This document shows, piece by piece, positions 58,576 through 64,000 of a stretch of 64,000 bases of DNA (the stretch's first letter is position 1; the number at the start of each line of letters is the position of its first letter). Made by a program: the position numbers and the translations under genes. The notes below the pieces were generated by a model. It saw nothing but the letters and a program-made list of their open reading frames with translations, searched no databases and was not told where the DNA came from. Where the stretch lies: NCBI GenBank assembly GCA_958402795.1, contig CATXUX010000001.1:62001-126000 (forward strand). The letters run 5' to 3'. The stretch comes from an uncultured Lachnospiraceae bacterium. GTDB lineage: Bacteria; Bacillota; Clostridia; Lachnospirales; Lachnospiraceae.

Positions 58576-61116
58576 CTACTCCTCATTATTTTTTAGCCTT
58601 TCAACGATACTCTTTTTATTTATGCTCTTATAAGCTAATAATGGAGTTAGAATACAAACAGCAAATAATAACGTAAAAAGTAAAGCTAAAATTCCTATCG
58701 GAAATTTGAATTCCAAATAATACATTTGTGATTTCACAACCTGCATCAGCAAATAAATGAGTCCCATTCCTATTGTACTTAGTAACACAAATGTTACAAT
58801 CGCATAATATCCACCTTCAAGACTCAACAACCGAATCATCTGCTGTTTCGACATTCCTATGCTTGATAACACTGCCAGTTCTTTTTGTCTTGCATATATA
58901 CTGGTACATAGCGCATTGATAAAATTCATCAATCCAATAATTAATAAAATTCCAGAAAATATCGAACCAATAACAACTACGGCTTGTGCTACCGGCTGAA
59001 ATGTCGGAAGCAAATCACTTCTATTAATGATCTGAACGTTATTTTCGTCTATAATCTGTCGAATTTCTTCTTTTAAATAAGGTTCCAAATCCTTATCCGC
59101 ATTTATTTGTATATAATAAATACATGGTTCTTCGGTTAATTTTTTTATACCGGCTTCACTCATAAAAACCCTGATTTTTTCCTTATCTGTATAATTTGTA
59201 TTTGTAATTGATCCAAGATCCCTTATATCCTGCTTTGTGTCAGGCTGTATTGTTCCAGCAATCGTATATGTCTGAATCGTACTTTCATCAATGTATATTT
59301 GTATTACATCTCCTGTCAAATCAGGACAACTTCCGTTATCAGCAGCACTAATATATACTACATTGCCTTTCATAAACTCATTGATATCATCTGCTGAATA
59401 TACCGCTTCGTTTGCCAACGCATATTGTTGAATAACTTCACCAGAAGTCCCCAATGCAGTTCCAAACAAATCTTCTGTATTTGAAGAATACTCCTGCAGT
59501 TTATCAAGATATTTTACAGTTACAGGCTGCACATATGTTTTTTCAATACTGGTTATTCCCTGCATCTGCTCTAAACGATAATACATATCTTCTGTCAGGT
59601 ATTGGATTCCCTGTTCTCCAGTTAGTAAAGAATCTGTCACATTACTATCTTTGATACTAAAATCATCAGGCGCTTCTGTATTTAAATATAACTCCCAATT
59701 GGGTGAGGAAAACATTGTATAGGATAATAAAAATACAAAAAAACCAAAAAATAACGTTGTAACTACCACAAAAAATTTTTTTCTTTCAATTATAATATTA
59801 TGCCATGCCATTTTGTATAATTTCCCATTACATCTATGTTGTTCTTTTTGTTTTCCCCTATTTATGTCCATCTCACCATTGAAGCGTATCGCCTCAACAG
59901 GTGAAATTCGAATTAAAATTCTGATAGATTTTCTAAAACTAATCCATACAGTAAAGTAGCAAAAACCAATTGTCAGACAGAAAAGCCAACCACTATACCA
60001 CATTTTCATAGGCATAATATCAACATACCCACCACTTCCAACTGTTGTTCTAAGTATAAATGGAACGAACTTTTCCGCCACAAACGCTCCAATCAATAAA
60101 CCAATAGGCAATCCACGCAGTACAAAATAATTTGTTTCATAATTCGCAATATATTTTAGTTGGATATTATCTGCACCTATCGCTTTAATATTTCCCCAAA
60201 AATGAACATCATTTACAAATGAAATGTTCATAATATTATAGATACATAGATAACTGCACAAGATAATTACCAAACAAATCAAAACCGCCAGAAAGAAACC
60301 TACATATTGACTTGTTTTATCTTCAGCATCGACTAACATAACCTGACCTTTATCCTGCAAACCTAATTCTGATATGATAATTTCATCAATACCTTTTTCC
60401 TTTGTTTGAAATGTGTAATAAATATGATCCTCAGATACCAAAGTATTCGCCAATTGTTCTGATACAATACAATTACAGGTAGGATACATTGTATAGTTTT
60501 CTGCCTCCAGACTTGCTGCCAAAACATTCCCGCTTATACTTTTAATGTTTCTAAGGCTGGATTTGACAAAATCTTTATATGTGCCAACTACTTTAAATTC
60601 TTTTTGTATACTTCCATCATGAGTTTTAACATTCAATGTCAGCTTATCACCTATTTTTATTCCATCTAATCGAAGTGCTTCTATTGTTGTTTCCGATAAC
60701 AATATTTCGTTTTCCTGACTCGGAAATACACCTGTAAAATTAGTTATCGTCGGCAATATGTTGTTATTCCACTCATTTATATCATAAGCTGTCAATGATA
60801 TACGTTCCTGTTCATTGTCGCTTTCAATTGTTCCTACAAAATATTGTTTCCCTACATTTTTTATTTCTTTTATTTCCTGTAGGTATCTTCCTTTATCACT
60901 GGAAATATCCCATACAAATCCCTGTGCATTTGTACCTTTCAACCTTGTATTCATCTCTGAGAAATTTTTGACATAGCTTGTCCCAACTCCCAAAACGATA
61001 ATCAACATGATGGAAACAACGATTACAGATGTAGTCAATGCAACATTTCTTATCTTATTATTTTCGATATTCGCTTTGACTATTTTCTTTAACGCTTCCT
61101 TGCTTGCCTTTTTCAA
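58576..61116 (-). CDS. MacB/FtsX-type ABC transporter permease
   Basis: 846 residues with two FtsX-like halves. TM1 is about 22-45, followed by a large external domain (about 50-265), three helices (about 275-395), a further helix near 440-465, a second external domain (about 470-700) and three C-terminal helices. The start is TTG at 61116 with GGAGG eight bases upstream, inside the ATPase gene (59-base overlap). Such permeases move lipids or antimicrobial peptides, or confer resistance. In this cluster it is the candidate exporter or immunity pump for the modified peptide. It is not the ten-helix BceB layout. Confidence 0.87.
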   Translation of the reverse strand: MKKASKEALKKIVKANIENNKIRNVALTTSVIVVSIMLIIVLGVGTSYVKNFSEMNTRLKGTNAQGFVWDISSDKGRYLQEIKEIKNVGKQYFVGTIESDNEQERISLTAYDINEWNNNILPTITNFTGVFPSQENEILLSETTIEALRLDGIKIGDKLTLNVKTHDGSIQKEFKVVGTYKDFVKSSLRNIKSISGNVLAASLEAENYTMYPTCNCIVSEQLANTLVSEDHIYYTFQTKEKGIDEIIISELGLQDKGQVMLVDAEDKTSQYVGFFLAVLICLVIILCSYLCIYNIMNISFVNDVHFWGNIKAIGADNIQLKYIANYETNYFVLRGLPIGLLIGAFVAEKFVPFILRTTVGSGGYVDIMPMKMWYSGWLFCLTIGFCYFTVWISFRKSIRILIRISPVEAIRFNGEMDINRGKQKEQHRCNGKLYKMAWHNIIIERKKFFVVVTTLFFGFFVFLLSYTMFSSPNWELYLNTEAPDDFSIKDSNVTDSLLTGEQGIQYLTEDMYYRLEQMQGITSIEKTYVQPVTVKYLDKLQEYSSNTEDLFGTALGTSGEVIQQYALANEAVYSADDINEFMKGNVVYISAADNGSCPDLTGDVIQIYIDESTIQTYTIAGTIQPDTKQDIRDLGSITNTNYTDKEKIRVFMSEAGIKKLTEEPCIYYIQINADKDLEPYLKEEIRQIIDENNVQIINRSDLLPTFQPVAQAVVVIGSIFSGILLIIGLMNFINALCTSIYARQKELAVLSSIGMSKQQMIRLLSLEGGYYAIVTFVLLSTIGMGLIYLLMQVVKSQMYYLEFKFPIGILALLFTLLFAVCILTPLLAYKSINKKSIVERLKNNEE

Positions 61117-61792
61117 ACACTATCCCTCCCTTAACAATCTCTCCATCTTCAATCCGATACATCTTATCTGTATTCATAGCTAATTCCTGATCGTGTGTTA
61201 TCATAACTATCGTTTGTTCATATTCTTTACTTGCCCTTTTCAGCAGACCAAACACATCCCATCGGTTTTTGCTGTCCAAATTTCCTGTTGGTTCATCAGC
61301 CAAAATAATTGCTGGTCTAATTGCTAATGCTCTTGCAATTGCCACGCGCTGTTTCTGTCCACCTGAAAGTTCTTTCGGCACTTTTTCCAAGTGATCCTCC
61401 ATATTCAACATTCGGCATATATCTTTTACATATTTATCATCTACCCTGCTGTCATCCAACTGTATCGGTAAAACAATATTATCGTAAACGCACAAATTAG
61501 ATATCAAATTATAATCCTGAAAAATAAATCCTATATTTCTGCGTCGAAAAATCACTAATTCCTGCTCCTTTAAATCTGTCAGTCGAATCCCCCTCACGTA
61601 TACCTCTCCCGATGAAGGATTATCTAATCCTCCTAAAATATGAAGCAGTGTTGACTTTCCACTACCAGAAGCGCCCGTAATGGAAACAAATTCCCCTTTA
61701 TCAACATTCATGCTTACCCCATTCAAAGCTTTTGTGATATTCGGTTCTTCTCCATAATATTTTTTAATATTTATAGCTCTTAATATTTCCAT
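61058..61792 (-). CDS. ABC transporter ATPase (MacB/LolD type)
   Basis: About 244 residues with Walker A ITGASGSGKSTLLHILGGLDNPSSGEV, signature ELSGGQKQRVAIARALAI, Walker B IILADEPTGNLDSKN and the H-loop VMITHDQELAMN. This is the LolD/MacB/BceA group that pairs with FtsX permeases. Of two adjacent ATGs after GAGGAGGGC, the second (61792) has the better spacing. It is the first gene of the ABC-precursor-radical SAM run, with a regulator-type box 92 bases upstream. Confidence 0.92.
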   Translation of the reverse strand: MEILRAINIKKYYGEEPNITKALNGVSMNVDKGEFVSITGASGSGKSTLLHILGGLDNPSSGEVYVRGIRLTDLKEQELVIFRRRNIGFIFQDYNLISNLCVYDNIVLPIQLDDSRVDDKYVKDICRMLNMEDHLEKVPKELSGGQKQRVAIARALAIRPAIILADEPTGNLDSKNRWDVFGLLKRASKEYEQTIVMITHDQELAMNTDKMYRIEDGEIVKGGIVFEKGKQGSVKENSQSEYRK

Positions 61793-61883
61793 CATGCCCT
61801 CCTCGTATAACTTCATCAGCAACCTTATATTTTATTATAAATTACACATGTTTCATTCTACTCTCAAAAATCAAACTTTTTTA

Positions 61884-61897
61884 TCACAATTTTGTAA
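61884..61897 (-). promoter_or_regulatory. Candidate response-regulator box upstream of the ABC genes
   Basis: TTACAAAATTGTGA (minus strand) has the form TNACA-N4-TGTNA, the inverted repeat I recall for BceR-type regulators of peptide-resistance ABC transporters. It lies between the histidine kinase terminator and the ABC ATPase. TTTATAATAAAAT nearer the gene could supply the -10 box; no good -35 is seen, as expected for an activated promoter. Confidence 0.55.
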
Positions 61898-61933
61898 CAT
61901 TTAAAAAATCGAATAGAAAAGCGACATAATAAA

Positions 61934-61955
61934 AAGACTGACGATCGCCAGTCTT
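61934..61955 (-). terminator. Terminator of the two-component operon
   Basis: A nine-base-pair stem (AAGACTGGC with GTCAGTCTT, one G-U pair) around GATC is followed on the minus strand by TTTTATT. It lies just after the kinase stop and separates the regulators from the ABC genes. Confidence 0.82.
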
Positions 61956-61960
61956 ATCCG

Positions 61961-63010
61961 TTATCTCCCCTTCCTTTCTTTTTTCCTCCTAGGCAGATAT
62001 ATATAAAATGTTGTTCCCTGATGTAATATTGACTTTACCCGAATATATCCATGCTCTTTTTCAATTATTTCTTTACTTAAACTCAATCCCAAACCTACCC
62101 CTTCAATTTGTTTTGATTTTTCCTCTCTATAAAACCGTTTAAAAATAAGCGGTATCTTATCTTCCTCAATCCCACTTCCATCATCCGTAATACTGATAAT
62201 TTCAAAATTATCACTTGTAACAATTTCTATTTTAATATTTCCATCCTGTTCTGTATACTTGACTGCATTATCAATTATATTAAAAACTGCCTCTATAGTC
62301 CACTTATAATCTACAAAAACTTCATGTTCCCCTTCATAGTCTGCATGGACATGAATATTCTTCTTTTCTGCATTGTACAAAACACCCACATAGGATTCTG
62401 CTAATATATTTTTAGCATTACATACTTGTGGCTGCAAATTCACTATATTTGTTTCCAATCTGGATATTTTTATGAGAGAATTCATCAGAAAATCCAATTT
62501 ATCTATCTGTGCTATTATAATGGATATATATCCGAGTACCTTCTTTATATCTAAACTTCCTTTATCAAATTTTAATATCATTTGTCCATATGTTTTTGCC
62601 GTAGTAATCGGAGTTTTTACTTGATGTGATATATCTGATATTAACTGATGAATCACCTCTAATTCTTTTTTCTGGTTCTCCATATATACTTTTTTACTTT
62701 CCTGAATTTGTAATAAATTAGCATACAATTTTGAATAAGTAGTATCTTGCAAACTTTTTTTGACATCTAATTTTAAATCACACTGCACCAGTTTCATTGT
62801 TTCTTCTATATTATTCACAAATTCATCAAAAAATTTCATACCTCTATAAATTAGATATATTTGTTGTATCAACACCAAAAAGCATATTGCTACTCCCAAA
62901 TAGTCATTGTGTTTAACCACTAATAAATACACTAATATGACAATGCATGCAAATTCTATTGCAATTGGTGTTTTTATAAAACTGAACTCTTTTATATTAT
63001 AATTCTTCAT
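61961..63010 (-). CDS. Sensor histidine kinase, intramembrane-sensing type
   Basis: 349 residues. Two transmembrane helices (about 16-35 and 38-54) with a loop of only a few residues (KHNDY), so there is no external sensor domain, as in BceS-type kinases that read the state of a transporter. The H-box is SDISHQVKTPITTAKTYGQMI, the N-box NIIDNAVKYTEQDG, and the G-boxes DDGSGIEEDKIPLIFKRFYREEKS and GVGLGLSLSKEII. The ATG at 63010 follows GGGGTGATAATCTGG and overlaps the response regulator by 14 bases. Confidence 0.9.
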   Translation of the reverse strand: MKNYNIKEFSFIKTPIAIEFACIVILVYLLVVKHNDYLGVAICFLVLIQQIYLIYRGMKFFDEFVNNIEETMKLVQCDLKLDVKKSLQDTTYSKLYANLLQIQESKKVYMENQKKELEVIHQLISDISHQVKTPITTAKTYGQMILKFDKGSLDIKKVLGYISIIIAQIDKLDFLMNSLIKISRLETNIVNLQPQVCNAKNILAESYVGVLYNAEKKNIHVHADYEGEHEVFVDYKWTIEAVFNIIDNAVKYTEQDGNIKIEIVTSDNFEIISITDDGSGIEEDKIPLIFKRFYREEKSKQIEGVGLGLSLSKEIIEKEHGYIRVKSILHQGTTFYIYLPRRKKERKGR

Positions 63011-63683
63011 CCAGATTATCACCCCACATATAGCCTATTCCAAATACTGTTTTTAATAACTTTCGTTCCGGTTCCTCTATTTTCCCACGAATTCTACTAA
63101 TATTTACAGCTAAAGTATGTTCGTCTACCCAGTTTCCACTATTATCCCATAATTCCTGTATCAGATTTTCCTTTACAAGCACATGACCTCTATTGAGAAC
63201 CAACAATTCCAATATTTTATACTCCGTAGGTGTAAAATTGATTTTTTCATTATTTTGTACAACCTTCTTTTTATCAAAATCAACACTCAGTTTATTAATA
63301 ATATATTGATTCGCATTTTGAGTTTTACAACGCTTTAAAATTGCTGCAATCTTCTTTTGTAATACAGTAATATTAAATGGTTTTGTAATATAATCTTCTG
63401 CTCCCATATCAAACCCAGCAACAATATCCTGCTCTTCATCCCTCACTGTCAAAAAAACAATTGGTACATCACGTATTTTTTTTATTTTCTTACAAATCTG
63501 AAAGCCATCCATGTCGGGCAAATTTACATCCAAAACAGCTAAATCTATTGGTTCTTCACTTACAATCTTAATAGCCGCTTCCCCTTTTTGCACTCCCATA
63601 ACCTTATATCCAAATTCTTTTAAACATTCCTGCATTCCAAGATTTAACACTCTGTCATCTTCTATAATTAATATAGTATACAT
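62997..63683 (-). CDS. OmpR-family response regulator
   Basis: 228 residues: a receiver domain with the phosphorylatable aspartate in DLAVLDVNLPDMDGFQ, FLTVRDEEQDIVAGFDMGAEDYITKPF with the switch Thr and conserved Lys, then an OmpR winged helix (INFTPTEYKILELLVLNRGHVLVKENLIQELWDNSGNWVDEHTLAVNISRIRGKI). The ATG at 63683 follows AGGAGTTAAAGTA. It presumably activates the ABC and peptide genes through the box at 61884. Confidence 0.92.
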   Translation of the reverse strand: MYTILIIEDDRVLNLGMQECLKEFGYKVMGVQKGEAAIKIVSEEPIDLAVLDVNLPDMDGFQICKKIKKIRDVPIVFLTVRDEEQDIVAGFDMGAEDYITKPFNITVLQKKIAAILKRCKTQNANQYIINKLSVDFDKKKVVQNNEKINFTPTEYKILELLVLNRGHVLVKENLIQELWDNSGNWVDEHTLAVNISRIRGKIEEPERKLLKTVFGIGYMWGDNLDEEL

Positions 63684-63746
63684 TACTTTAACTCCTATTT
63701 CTTGCGCTAACTTCATTATATCAGAATATCTACATTTTATAAGTAA

Positions 63747-63910
63747 TCAATGGTGACATTTATCTCGTAGAGCAGATGTCATAGCAGTCATAAAATCAGC
63801 TCTGTCTTGGTTAGCTTGGTCAGTATATCTAACCAAACTCTTGAGCATAAGCATAATGTCCTCACGCTTAATCGTATATTCCGACTTCTTTACATCTATC
63901 TTTGTTTTTA
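63747..63910 (-). pseudogene. Right copy of the island-flanking repeat (frameshifted)
   Basis: This DNA encodes YTIKREDIMLMLKSLVRYTDQ in one frame and GKNKDRCKE in another. Compared with the left copy (55200-55352) about 18 bases are missing, which breaks the frame between the two parts. The left copy keeps GKNKDSCKE and YTIEREDI in one frame. It is in the same orientation as the left copy. It supports a direct-repeat boundary of the island. Confidence 0.5.
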
Positions 63911-63919
63911 CCCCAACTC

Positions 63920-64000
63920 TTAACCGGCTCTTACCGCACCTACTATGGCATACATGCAGAACACAGCCAGATTTACAACAACGATGCTCGCCCCTGCCGG
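63920..64000 (-). CDS. C-terminal end of a membrane protein (partial)
   Basis: The last 26 residues of a frame entering from the right edge: PAGASIVVVNLAVFCMYAIV, then GAVRAG and a stop. It is a hydrophobic helix with a short basic end. The protein is not recognised and could belong to the mobile element that borders the island. The frame is open for only 81 bases in view. Confidence 0.4.
   Translation of the reverse strand, partial: PAGASIVVVNLAVFCMYAIVGAVRAG

Noticed and set aside
1..64000. CRISPR arrays, tRNA, rRNA
   Set aside because: Looked for regularly spaced repeats, cloverleaf-type sequences and rRNA motifs by eye; none seen. A tRNAscan or CRISPR search would settle this.

Overview
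The window looks like chromosome of a spore-forming Gram-positive anaerobe, most likely a Lachnospiraceae gut bacterium (Dorea, Blautia, Faecalicatena or Mediterraneibacter type). The evidence is an intact sporulation sigma-K gene, the clostridial ireB-ruvX-DUF1292-RNase J-trmR-U32 block, glgC/glgD side by side, strong AAGGAGG ribosome binding sites, TTG/GTG starts, Fe-S flavoenzymes and several radical SAM proteins. I saw no rRNA, tRNA or CRISPR array. Species cannot be settled from this stretch alone.

Layout. 1-6.6 kb: a leftward operon under an ArsR repressor with an As(III)-type Cys-x-Cys sensor motif. It holds two ArsP-like permeases, a C39-like papain-fold protein, a C_GCAxxG_C_C protein, a HesB-like protein, two thioredoxin-like proteins around a CcdA membrane shuttle, and a second ArsR. 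Its left end runs off the window. It abuts yifB/comM, which is cut exactly in its most conserved motif. 8-20 kb: core housekeeping genes: sigK, tRNA wobble hydroxylation and methylation (U32 protein plus TrmR), RNase J, RuvX, IreB, YugP, MtaB, an HPr-like protein without its histidine, the ThiI/cysteine desulfurase pair, RsmE and PrmA. 20-23 kb: a cobalamin riboswitch and terminator controlling a lipid-anchored CbiK-type cobaltochelatase, followed by a lipoprotein with NEAT-like repeats. 24-28 kb: a GntR/ABC operon, a LysR gene and a methyltransferase. 28-33 kb: two AT-rich, BaiCD/enoate-reductase-type flavoenzymes divergent from a TetR gene across a perfect 18-bp-arm palindrome. 33-45 kb: RlmD, PcrA, AraC, DUF1836, YerC, a PHP phosphoesterase, a zinc-ribbon protein with eleven 13-residue repeats, glgCD and an orphan substrate-binding lipoprotein. 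46-49 kb: a second RlmD-like methyltransferase and a second GntR/ABC operon. 49-55 kb: an M-box riboswitch with mgtE, then ilvE, ilvN and ilvB, the last behind a T-box leader whose specifier reads GUA (valine).

55.2-63.9 kb: a distinctly AT-rich island and the most interesting part of the window. It carries two nearly identical 38-residue precursor peptides missed by ordinary gene finding, two radical SAM/SPASM maturases, a MacB/FtsX-type ABC transporter and a two-component system with an intramembrane-type sensor. It is bracketed by diverged direct copies of one small ORF and by an IS21-like end remnant. I read it as a self-regulating RiPP (modified peptide) cluster with built-in export or immunity that arrived by transfer.

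How the parts work together: the thioredoxin/CcdA/permease set probably handles arsenic or another soft thiol-reactive toxicant. The cobalamin, magnesium and valine leaders tie cofactor, ion and amino-acid genes to their ligands. The RiPP island senses and exports, or resists, its own modified Cys-rich peptide.
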